Origin: Microbacterium gubbeenense DSM 15944
GTDB taxonomy: Bacteria; Actinomycetota; Actinomycetes; Actinomycetales; Microbacteriaceae
DNA length: 64,000 nt
Direction of reading: 5' to 3'
NCBI RefSeq assembly: GCF_000422745.1
Contig: NZ_KE383914.1
Span: forward strand, 166,686-230,685
Below are positions 56,879-64,000 of the stretch, in pieces. The notes under the pieces are model-generated. The model had not been told where the DNA came from, made no database searches, and saw only the letters and a list, made by a program, of their open reading frames with translations. How positions within the stretch are numbered: position 1 is the stretch's first letter; every line of letters starts with the position of its first letter. A program made the position numbers and the translations under genes.

Positions 56879-57912
56879 AGCGCGCCGGCGAGCAGCTCCA
56901 GGGTCGCGAGGCGGCCGGGCGTCTCGTCCGCAGGCTCTGAGGCGTAGGCGCCCGCGGACGGCGAGATCATGACCTCGTCGACGCCGTGCTGCTCGGCGAA
57001 CGCGCGCAGCTGATCCGCCACCGCCGCCGGCTCGCCTACGAACCAGCGCTGCCGGTTCTGCTGGATCAGCGAGTCCTCGAGGGCGTCCGACGGATCCGCG
57101 AGGACCTCGTCGATCGTCTCGAGCTTGCGCATCGGCTTGTTCGAGCGCAGGCGCGCGAACTGGCGCAGCTGGGGGAGCGCGCGCTCCTCGGCCTCGGCCT
57201 GGGTGGGCGCGATCACGACGTTCGCGGTGAGGAACGAGACCGGAGCGGGGTGCCGCTCGGAGGCCTGGAATTCCTGGTGATAGAGCGACATCGCGCGCTC
57301 GACCCCGTCGCCCGCGAAGTGGTTCGCGAAGACGTACGGCAGCCCGAGCTGAGCCGCGAGCTTCGCAGAGAAGTCGCTGGATCCGAGCAGCCAGACCTCG
57401 GGGGATCCGGCCGCGTCGGGCGTCGCGTGCACGTCGTACGTGCCGCCCGATGTGAAGCGCACCGTCGCACCGTCAGGGCTCATGAGCTGCATAATGTCCT
57501 GCACGTGATCCGGGAACTGCTGAGCATCGCTTGTGGTGCCGGAGCGGTGCAGCAGCTGCGTGATGACGGGGTCGCTGCCGGGGGCTCGCCCGAGGCCGAG
57601 ATCGATACGGCCGGGAGCGATCGCCTCGAGCGCGGCGAACTGCTCCCCGACGATGAGCGGGGCGTGGTTGGGCAGCATGACGCCGCCCGAGCCGAGACGG
57701 ATCCGCTTCGTCCGCGTCACCGCGGCCGCGATCAGGACGGGCGGGGACGTCGAGGCGACCGCCGGCATGTTGTGGTGCTCAGCGAACCAGTAGCGGCGGA
57801 AGCCGAGATCGTCGGCCGCCTTCGCGAGCGTCATCGACGTGGCGATGGCCTGGGCGGTGGTCTGTCCGGTGCGCACGGGGACCAGATCGAGGATCGAGAA
57901 GGCGGTAGTCAT
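56875..57912 (-). CDS. Luciferase-like flavin monooxygenase (LLM class)
   Basis: The 345-residue protein matches the bacterial luciferase-like family. FSILDLVPVRTGQTTAQAIA, LGFRRYWFAEHHNMPAVAST near 40, RIRLGSGGVMLPNHAPLIVG, LEAIAPGRIDLGLGRAPGSD and EVWLLGSSDFSAKLAAQLGL are all conserved family segments that bind FMN/F420. Members oxidise alkanes, sulfonates or other small compounds, but the substrate here is unknown. ATG 57912 precedes the conserved start; the upstream extension is not conserved-looking. It is convergent with the oxidoreductase gene. Confidence 0.87.
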   Translation of the reverse strand: MTTAFSILDLVPVRTGQTTAQAIATSMTLAKAADDLGFRRYWFAEHHNMPAVASTSPPVLIAAAVTRTKRIRLGSGGVMLPNHAPLIVGEQFAALEAIAPGRIDLGLGRAPGSDPVITQLLHRSGTTSDAQQFPDHVQDIMQLMSPDGATVRFTSGGTYDVHATPDAAGSPEVWLLGSSDFSAKLAAQLGLPYVFANHFAGDGVERAMSLYHQEFQASERHPAPVSFLTANVVIAPTQAEAEERALPQLRQFARLRSNKPMRKLETIDEVLADPSDALEDSLIQQNRQRWFVGEPAAVADQLRAFAEQHGVDEVMISPSAGAYASEPADETPGRLATLELLAGAL

Positions 57913-58003
57913 CCCCACCCCCAACGCCGCCCCCGCGGCCCTTATTCCGTGTCCCACGTGGTGCGTCTCTGACCGTGCTGCACCCGCACTGACTCGGACT
58001 CGG

Positions 58004-60079
58004 TCAGTCGTCGAGCATCGCGACGAGTTCACGGCCGAACGCGGGGGCGAGGTGCTCGACCCAGAGGCGGTTCAGATGCGAGTCGTCCTCGTACAGCGGG
58101 GTGTCGCCGGCGAACAGCGGGCAGCCGTCCTCGGCGCAGACGAACTCGGTGGTATCGATGTAGGCCGCCCCGGCCTCTTCTGCCGCCGTGCGCGTGATGT
58201 CATTGCTGTGCAGCTCGACGCTCTCGCCCGTCACGACGCAGTCCGACTGGTCGCTGCCGGGGGCATCGACGCAGTCCTGGGGCTCGGCGTCGGGCCGGGC
58301 CGGCACATCTCCGAGCGAGATCACGCGCGGGGAGGACTCGGAGAACACCTCGACCGCGTCGGTCACGCCCTCGCTCCACTGCTCGTCGACTGTGAGGCCC
58401 TCGCGGTCGGCCATGTTGAGCTCGCCGCGCGCACCGAGCACCACCGCATCGGGCTTCAGCTTCGCGACCTCGTCGCGGGTGAAGTCGCGGAACGCGTCGC
58501 AGTCCTCGTGGCTGTGGCCGAGACCGTCCTGCACGACCGTGTACGGCCCGCACGACATCTTGGCGAACAGCACGACGCGGAATCCGTGATCCTCGCCGAT
58601 GATGTCGAGCGCCGGCAGCCACATCGCCGCGTGCGAGTCGCCGACGAGCGCGATCGTCTGGTCGGCGTCGATGTCGCCATAGGAGCACACGTCGGCGTCC
58701 TGCTGACCTTCCGACGCGTAGCAATCGCCGTCGACGATGTCGGTCCACATCGCATCCTGCAGGGCCTCGGCGTCGTACTCGGGCGGGATCGGCGCGCCGG
58801 ACTCGGCGACTTCGACCGCCTCGCCGAGCTCCTCCTGCACGCCGTCGAGATCTTCGCCCTCGACCTTCTGGTATCCGTGCTCGTCGAAGTAGTCCTGCGC
58901 GGCCCGCTGATCGGCGGTGTAGCGCGCGTCCGCGAGCGCGGAGGACCCGAAGGCGACGGCGAGCACGACGACAACGCTGATGGGCCAGAGCCACAGCGTG
59001 CGCTTATCGCGGGAGAATACGGGCACGCGCTTGTGCTGGAACGGCTGCTCGACGAAGTGGTAGGTCAGCGAGGCGAGAGCGAGCGAGACCAGGATCGTGA
59101 TCGGAGCCGTCACGAGGAGGTGCGTGGTCTCGGGGAAGAGATAGTCGACGACCATCGCGACGGGCCAGTGCCAGAGGTACAGCGAGAAAGAGATGTCGCC
59201 GATGTAGCGAGCGGGCGCGCAGGATGCGATCCGGCCCGTCCAGGTACGGGGGCCGGCCGCGAGCAGCAGTGCCGTGCCCACGACCGGCACGAGTGCCTGC
59301 CATCCGGGGAACGGCGTGGTCTCATCGAACCCGATCGTGGCGACGACGATGATCGCGAGGCCGGCCGTGCCGGCGAGATGCCGCCAGCGCGAGGTCAGGG
59401 GGCCCGACATCAGGCATCCGAGCAGTGCACCGCCCGCCAGCTCGAATGCGCGAGCAGCGGTGTTGAAGTAGGTGGGTTCAGGATCCGCGCCGGTCGCCCA
59501 GACCGAGTAGGCGAGGGATCCGACGAACACGACCCCCGCGAGGATCACGAAGGAGCGGCGCCCGAGGCGCGGAACGAGCAGGAGGACCAGCAATGGCCAG
59601 ATCAGGTAGAACTGCTCTTCGACCGCGAGCGACCAGTAATGCTGGAACAGGCTCGGGCTCGCGGTCGAGAAGTAGTCGGTGCCCGTCAGCGCGAAGTGCC
59701 AGTTGGCGGCGAACACGCTCGTCCAGGCCGCGTCGACCGTGGTCTGATGCAGTCGGCCGAGCGGCAGCGCGACGAGCGCGTACAGCACGACGATCACGGT
59801 CACGACGGTGGCCGCCGGCAGAATCCGCCGCGCGCGGCGAACGTAGAACTGCGCGATGCTGACGGTGCCCGAGCGGTCGACTTCGCGCAACAGCAGCTGG
59901 GTGATGAGGAATCCGGAGATGACGAAGAAGACGTCGACGCCGATGAACCCGCCCTCGAGGTTCGGGGTTCCGACGTGCGCGATCACGACGAGCATGACGG
60001 CCAGCGCCCGCAGGCCCTGAATATCGGGTCGCCACGTGCTCGGCTTCGCCGGCGCGGGCGCGCCTGGACTCGCGGTCAT
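58004..60079 (-). CDS. Membrane acyltransferase 3 with C-terminal SGNH domain (OafA type)
   Basis: The 691-residue protein has an N-terminal acyltransferase-3 domain with about ten membrane segments (YRPDIQGLRALAV-like WRPDIQGLRALAVMLVV, GGFIGVDVFFVISGFLIT, YVRRARRILPAATV, YWSLAVEEQFYLIWPLLVLL) to about residue 380, and a soluble SGNH-hydrolase-like domain after residue 420 with the block I serine in VGDSHAAMWLPAL and a late DDSHLNR. Such enzymes O-acetylate cell-surface polysaccharides or peptidoglycan. ATG 60079 was chosen because GGAGGGG lies 6 nt upstream. It is divergent from the antiporter gene. Confidence 0.92.
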   Translation of the reverse strand: MTASPGAPAPAKPSTWRPDIQGLRALAVMLVVIAHVGTPNLEGGFIGVDVFFVISGFLITQLLLREVDRSGTVSIAQFYVRRARRILPAATVVTVIVVLYALVALPLGRLHQTTVDAAWTSVFAANWHFALTGTDYFSTASPSLFQHYWSLAVEEQFYLIWPLLVLLLVPRLGRRSFVILAGVVFVGSLAYSVWATGADPEPTYFNTAARAFELAGGALLGCLMSGPLTSRWRHLAGTAGLAIIVVATIGFDETTPFPGWQALVPVVGTALLLAAGPRTWTGRIASCAPARYIGDISFSLYLWHWPVAMVVDYLFPETTHLLVTAPITILVSLALASLTYHFVEQPFQHKRVPVFSRDKRTLWLWPISVVVVLAVAFGSSALADARYTADQRAAQDYFDEHGYQKVEGEDLDGVQEELGEAVEVAESGAPIPPEYDAEALQDAMWTDIVDGDCYASEGQQDADVCSYGDIDADQTIALVGDSHAAMWLPALDIIGEDHGFRVVLFAKMSCGPYTVVQDGLGHSHEDCDAFRDFTRDEVAKLKPDAVVLGARGELNMADREGLTVDEQWSEGVTDAVEVFSESSPRVISLGDVPARPDAEPQDCVDAPGSDQSDCVVTGESVELHSNDITRTAAEEAGAAYIDTTEFVCAEDGCPLFAGDTPLYEDDSHLNRLWVEHLAPAFGRELVAMLDD

Positions 60080-60173
60080 CGTCACCCCTCCAACCATAGT
60101 TATCGATTCGTGACATTGCTGAGAGTGAATACTGCGCGTCCTGTGTGTTGCGACGCGTCGTAATCTTGAGAGA

Positions 60174-61946
60174 GTGAGCGTAGACCTGATCTTCGTCGTC
60201 GCCGGAGCAGTCGCGGTCGCGGCCCTCGCGCGATGGCGGGGATGGCCCGCGCCGCTCGTCGTGACGGCGGTTGCGCTGGCCGCATCGTTCCTGCCGTTCG
60301 TGCCGAACCTCGAGATCGACGGCGAGCTGCTGCTGACGGCCACGCTGCCGCCGCTGCTCTACTCGGCGGCGCTCAACGCGTCGTTCACGAGCTTCAAACA
60401 GGCCATGCCGCACGTGCGCCGGCTCGGCGTCGGCCTCGTCGCGCTGACGACGGTGGTCGTGGGGCTTGTGGCGTGGCTGATGCTGCCCGACATCGGATTC
60501 GCCGCGGCGTTGTTGCTCGGTGCCATCGTGGGGCCGCCCGACGCCGTGTCGGCGGCGGCGATCGGACGCAAGCTGGGGCTTCCCCGGCGTGTGATGACCG
60601 TGCTGAGCGGCGAGAGCCTCATCAACGACGCCACCTCGCTGACCCTCGTGCGTGTGTTCGCGGCGGTCGCCGCCGGCGCCACGGTGACGGTCTGGCAGGG
60701 GCTGTGGGAGTTCGTGCTCGCGGTCGTCGTCGGCGTCGGCGCAGGGCTCGTATTCGGCTTCGTGCTGCACGCGATCCGCCTGTGGCTGGATGATCCGACC
60801 GTCTCGAGCACGTTGGGTCTGCTCATGCCGTTCGGGGCATACATCCTTGCGGAGCATCTGCACGGATCGGGCGTTCTCGCGGTCGTCGCCATGGGGTTCT
60901 ATGTCGGCTACAACGCGCCGCGCACCTCGTACGCGCAGCGCCAGCACGACAAGCCGCTGTGGCGGTCGGTCGACTTCATCCTCGAGAGCTTCGTGTTCGC
61001 CTACGTGGGCCTGCAGTTCCCCGACGTCTGGCGCACCGTCACCGAGCACAACGGATCCGGTGTGCTCGTCGTCGCCCTCGTCGTCTTCGCGCTCGTCGTG
61101 CTGATGCGCCCCGCATTCGTCTTCGCATCGTACGCGTGGGGGCAGTTCTGGCAGCGCCTGCGGCTGCGCCGATGGAAGCATTCCGTCGAAGCGCACCAGA
61201 AGGATCCGACGAGCAGACGCGCACGCCCTGTCGCGGCGGCGCGCGCCCGTCGCGCGAGCATGTCGGTGCAGCCGACCACCCAGGCGATCCAGCAGCGCGT
61301 GCTCGAGCCGGTGCTCAGCGTGCGCGAGCGCATCGTGATCTCGTGGTCGGGCATGCGCGGCGTCGTCACCCTCGCGCTCGCGGTCGCGCTCCCCGAACTG
61401 ACCGATCATTCGATCGGCGACGGGCATGTCGAAACGTTGATCGCCGTCGCATACATCGTCACCGTCGGCACGCTGCTGGTGCAGGGTCTGACGCTGCCGG
61501 TGCTGATCCGGGGGCTCGGCGTGACATCGAAGGATCAGACAGCGAGGGACAACCGCGAGGTCGCGCGCCTGCGCAGGCTGAGCAACGAGGCGGGCATCGA
61601 GTACCTGCGCGTGAAGCAGGAGAGGTGGGTTGCCGCGCACGGCGAGATCGGTCGCGAGGCGTTCAACCGCTTCTCTCGAGGGCTGCTCAAGGTCGAGCAG
61701 GGCGCCACGAGCGGCGAGAACGACCTCGACAAGGTGCAGGAGGATGCGGCGGCCGGGCGCATGAAGCAGGTCTCGTACGACGAGCTCCAGGCGCTCTCGC
61801 GCGGCTGGCTCTCGGTGCGCCGCAAGGTTGCGCTCGAGCAGAGCCGCGTCGGCAACATCAGCGAGGAGGTCATGCGCGACCTGTTTGACGCGATGGACGC
61901 CGAGGAGCTCGCCCTCGACACCCGCGGGTCCTTCCGCAAGGAGTAG
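60174..61946 (+). CDS. Na+/H+ antiporter, CPA1 (NhaP/YjcE) family
   Basis: The 590-residue protein has about twelve membrane segments in its first 400 residues and a soluble tail of about 130 residues. Family motifs are ATLPPLLYSAALNASF near 57, GAIVGPPDAVSAAAIGRKLG near 118 and VLSGESLINDATSLTLVRVF near 140 (with the ion-binding Asp), and WSGMRGVVTLALAVALP near 385. It exchanges Na+ or K+ for protons in pH and salt tolerance. The GTG at 60174 is used; the ribosome binding site is weak. The charged tail may be regulatory. Confidence 0.92.
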   Translation: MSVDLIFVVAGAVAVAALARWRGWPAPLVVTAVALAASFLPFVPNLEIDGELLLTATLPPLLYSAALNASFTSFKQAMPHVRRLGVGLVALTTVVVGLVAWLMLPDIGFAAALLLGAIVGPPDAVSAAAIGRKLGLPRRVMTVLSGESLINDATSLTLVRVFAAVAAGATVTVWQGLWEFVLAVVVGVGAGLVFGFVLHAIRLWLDDPTVSSTLGLLMPFGAYILAEHLHGSGVLAVVAMGFYVGYNAPRTSYAQRQHDKPLWRSVDFILESFVFAYVGLQFPDVWRTVTEHNGSGVLVVALVVFALVVLMRPAFVFASYAWGQFWQRLRLRRWKHSVEAHQKDPTSRRARPVAAARARRASMSVQPTTQAIQQRVLEPVLSVRERIVISWSGMRGVVTLALAVALPELTDHSIGDGHVETLIAVAYIVTVGTLLVQGLTLPVLIRGLGVTSKDQTARDNREVARLRRLSNEAGIEYLRVKQERWVAAHGEIGREAFNRFSRGLLKVEQGATSGENDLDKVQEDAAAGRMKQVSYDELQALSRGWLSVRRKVALEQSRVGNISEEVMRDLFDAMDAEELALDTRGSFRKE

Positions 61947-62005
61947 GGCGGCGGATCCCGATTCTCGCGCGTGAGAAGATCGGAGGTCGGTACGAGAGGA
62001 GCAGT

Positions 62006-63460
62006 GTGAGTTCGATTCCCCGCGATGTCGCGCGTCTCGAGCGCGCCCGGGAAGGCGCTGCGCTGAGCCTCGTCCGCAGCCCCTGGGCCGCGATCGTCGT
62101 CGCCGTGTTCCGCGAGGTGTTCTCGCAGGAGCAGAAGCAGGTGCGCGCCGAGCGGCTGCACGTGCAGGTCGAGACCTACCTCGCCGAGCTGCGCGATGCC
62201 GGTCACGACGTCCCCGCCCAGGAGGACGGCCGGGCGCTGTGCCTGTCGTGGATGCACAGCCAGTGGCTGCGCCGCGTGCCGCTCGACGACGGCGAGGCGT
62301 ACGAGCTCACCTCGGCGTCGCTGTCGGCGATGCAGATGCACGAGGGGCTCGCGCGCGAGCGCGCGCTGATCAGCGAATCCCGACTCACGACGATCGTCGA
62401 CGCCGTGCACCGCTGGGCCGTCGAGGCCACGCCCGACGAGACCGCGCGCATCGCCGCGCTCGACGCCGAGATCGAGGCGCTCACGGCCGAGCGCGATCGG
62501 ATCCGCGCGGGCGGCGCGGTCGAGGTGGCGGACGAGGACCGCATGCACGAGGGATTCGGAGACCTGGTCGATCTCATCGACCAGCTGCCGGGCGACTTCC
62601 GCCGGGTGGAGGAGTCGCTCGACCGGATCCACGAGCAGATGGTGCGCGACTTTCGCGCGGACGAGCGGCCGAAGGGGGACGTCCTGGGGGACTACCTCGC
62701 CGCGAGCGCGCACCTGACGTCGCAGACGCGGGAGGGACGCGCGTTCGAGGGGGCGCTCGCGATCCTCGGCGACGAGAACCTGCTCGAGGCGTTCCGCGAG
62801 GATCTGCGCGCGATCGTCGCGCACCCGTTCGCGCGCACCCTGACGCGCGACGAGCGGGCAGACTTCGTCTCGGCCGACGCGGTGCTGCGCCGCGGGCTGC
62901 GCGACGTGCAGATGCGCCAGCGCCGCGCGTCGCAGTCGCTCGCCGAATACCTGTCGTCGTACTCGTCGGGCGAGGAGCGCGAGCTCACGCGCACGCTGCG
63001 CTCGATCGAGCAGGAGCTCGGCGTGTGGATGCGCGGTGCCCGGCCGCGCGATGCGGTGCCGATGGAATGGATGCCGACGCGCCTCGACATCGATCACCTG
63101 CGCACCCGCTTCTACGACCCCGCCTCCGCGGCGCCCGCGGCGAAGCTCGACGACGTCAGCGGCGAGCGGCCCGACGCCCCGCGGATCCGCGACGTGCGCC
63201 GGCAGGGCGGCCCGCTTCTCGCCGAAACGCTCGACGGCATCGAGCGCGCACTCGCCGGCGGCGCCGGATCCCTCGCGAACGCGTTCAATCAGCTTCCGGA
63301 CGACCTGCGACGCCCCGTCGAACTGTTCGGCCTCGCCTACCTCGCCTCGCACGGGCGGCTGGCGGGCGAACCCGGCGGCACCGTGAGCGCGGTGCGCCCC
63401 GACGGCACGCGCCGCACGTTCGAGCTCCCCGACATGTCACGAGAGGCCACCGATGAGTGA
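62006..63460 (+). CDS. jetA: Wadjet protein JetA (DUF3375, MksF-like kleisin)
   Basis: The 484-residue helical protein matches DUF3375, the JetA subunit of type I Wadjet systems. Typical features are the N-terminal LVRSPWAAIVVAVFREVFSQ, YLAELRDAG, WMHSQWLRRV, coiled-coil-like ARIAALDAEIEALTAERDRI near 150, FRRVEESLDRIHEQMVRDF and RTFYDP-like TRFYDPAS near 370. JetA acts as the kleisin of an SMC complex that extrudes plasmid DNA so JetD can cut it. GAGAGGAG precedes the GTG start. It overlaps jetB by 8 nt. Confidence 0.9.
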   Translation: MSSIPRDVARLERAREGAALSLVRSPWAAIVVAVFREVFSQEQKQVRAERLHVQVETYLAELRDAGHDVPAQEDGRALCLSWMHSQWLRRVPLDDGEAYELTSASLSAMQMHEGLARERALISESRLTTIVDAVHRWAVEATPDETARIAALDAEIEALTAERDRIRAGGAVEVADEDRMHEGFGDLVDLIDQLPGDFRRVEESLDRIHEQMVRDFRADERPKGDVLGDYLAASAHLTSQTREGRAFEGALAILGDENLLEAFREDLRAIVAHPFARTLTRDERADFVSADAVLRRGLRDVQMRQRRASQSLAEYLSSYSSGEERELTRTLRSIEQELGVWMRGARPRDAVPMEWMPTRLDIDHLRTRFYDPASAAPAAKLDDVSGERPDAPRIRDVRRQGGPLLAETLDGIERALAGGAGSLANAFNQLPDDLRRPVELFGLAYLASHGRLAGEPGGTVSAVRPDGTRRTFELPDMSREATDE

Positions 63461-64000
63461 CGATTCCGCGTTCGCCCCGACCGTCAGCGTCGAGGACGAC
63501 CACGACGACACCCGCCTGACCCTCTTCGAGGGCGACGACGGCGGGCTCACCCTCGACCAGCGGCGCTGCCTCGTCGTGATTCTGAAGCACCCTGTCGTGA
63601 CCGATGATCGCGCCGAGTGGGCGACGCTCGTGCGCGATTCGCGCGTCATCAAGAGCCGCTTGAACGACCTGTTCCTCGACCTCGTGATCGACCGCGAGCG
63701 CGGCATCGCGTACAAGGTGCAGATCCGCTCGGGAGAATTCGGATCCGTGCCCCCGCTCCTGCGCGACGCTGCGTTCACGCGCGAGGAGACGATCCTGCTC
63801 GTCGTGCTGCGCCAGCGACACCTCGCGGCGCGCGGCAGCGGCCTGCCCCGCGCGCACGTGGATCGCGACGAGCTGATCGCGGGGATCGACACGTTCCGTC
63901 CCTCGAGCGCGACGGACCAGGCGGGCGACCAGAAGCGGTCCGCGGCCGCCGTCGACGCGCTCGTGCGATCCGGTGTGCTCGCGAAGGCGGGATCCGACGA
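63453..64000 (+). CDS. jetB: Wadjet protein JetB (DUF4194, MksE-like), partial
   Basis: The first 182 residues are present; the gene runs past the window end. LTLDQRRCLVVILKHPVVTD near 36, DRAEWATLVRDSRVIKSRLN, VDRERGIAYKVQIRSGE-like segment near 85 and FTREETILLVVLRQRH near 108 match DUF4194, the JetB/MksE (KITE-type) subunit. The ATG at 63453 lies in the end of jetA, giving translational coupling. The SMC-like jetC and the nuclease jetD are expected to follow beyond the window. Confidence 0.88.
   Translation, partial: MSDDSAFAPTVSVEDDHDDTRLTLFEGDDGGLTLDQRRCLVVILKHPVVTDDRAEWATLVRDSRVIKSRLNDLFLDLVIDRERGIAYKVQIRSGEFGSVPPLLRDAAFTREETILLVVLRQRHLAARGSGLPRAHVDRDELIAGIDTFRPSSATDQAGDQKRSAAAVDALVRSGVLAKAGSD

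Overview
The window looks like a chromosomal segment of a high-GC Gram-positive bacterium, most likely an actinobacterium close to Microbacterium (family Microbacteriaceae). The support is the strong G/C bias at third codon positions, a dnaK-grpE-dnaJ-hspR operon preceded by HAIR-type HspR operators, an LPXTG-anchored surface enzyme, and many LacI-regulated sugar loci. The genus is inferred. I saw no rRNA, tRNA, CRISPR array, insertion sequence or prophage gene.

Layout. (1) 1-2766: two MFS transporters and a 2-hydroxyacid dehydrogenase. (2) 2874-16471: an aldarate (glucarate/galactarate) locus. Two glucarate dehydratase paralogues, 5-dehydro-4-deoxyglucarate dehydratase and 2-oxoglutarate semialdehyde dehydrogenase would convert glucarate to 2-oxoglutarate. 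With them are a peptide-type ABC importer (SBP, two permeases and, further on, a fused double ATPase), a TauE-like permease, a second 2-hydroxyacid dehydrogenase and a LysR regulator. (3) 16510-20556: the heat-shock operon with three HAIR sites over a sigma-70 promoter. (4) 20558-26266: a sugar ABC locus with ThuA- and Gfo/Idh/MocA-type genes; its LacI regulator has lost the DNA-binding domain and its SBP appears internally deleted. (5) 26276-32036: LacI, GH51 arabinofuranosidase, an exporter-type ABC protein and an orphan SBP, with one 16-bp operator sequence present twice. (6) 32224-46510: GH35 and GH13 enzymes, two LacI regulators, and a SBP-permease-permease-GH130 operon ending in a cell-wall-anchored glycosidase. 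(7) 46654-50638: AI-2E-family permease, phosphoglucomutase, prephenate dehydratase. (8) 50786-55719: four tightly coupled genes, two of unknown family, then a TPR-like protein and a CHAT protease. (9) 55756-61946: oxidoreductase, luciferase-like monooxygenase, acyltransferase with SGNH domain, Na+/H+ antiporter. (10) 62006-end: jetA and the start of jetB, the beginning of a Wadjet anti-plasmid system cut by the window edge.

How it fits together. Most of the window is a plant-polymer and sugar-acid utilisation region: secreted or cytosolic glycosidases release sugars, ABC importers without their own ATPase bring them in (a shared ATPase elsewhere is expected), and LacI regulators gate each unit. 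The last 13 kb turns toward defence. The CHAT/TPR operon about 6 kb from Wadjet is the best candidate for an undescribed system. DNA-level oddities include a strong excess of GGATCC, a 32-bp perfect palindrome inside dnaJ, several long perfect hairpins between genes, and a 27-bp in-frame tandem duplication in a dehydrogenase gene.
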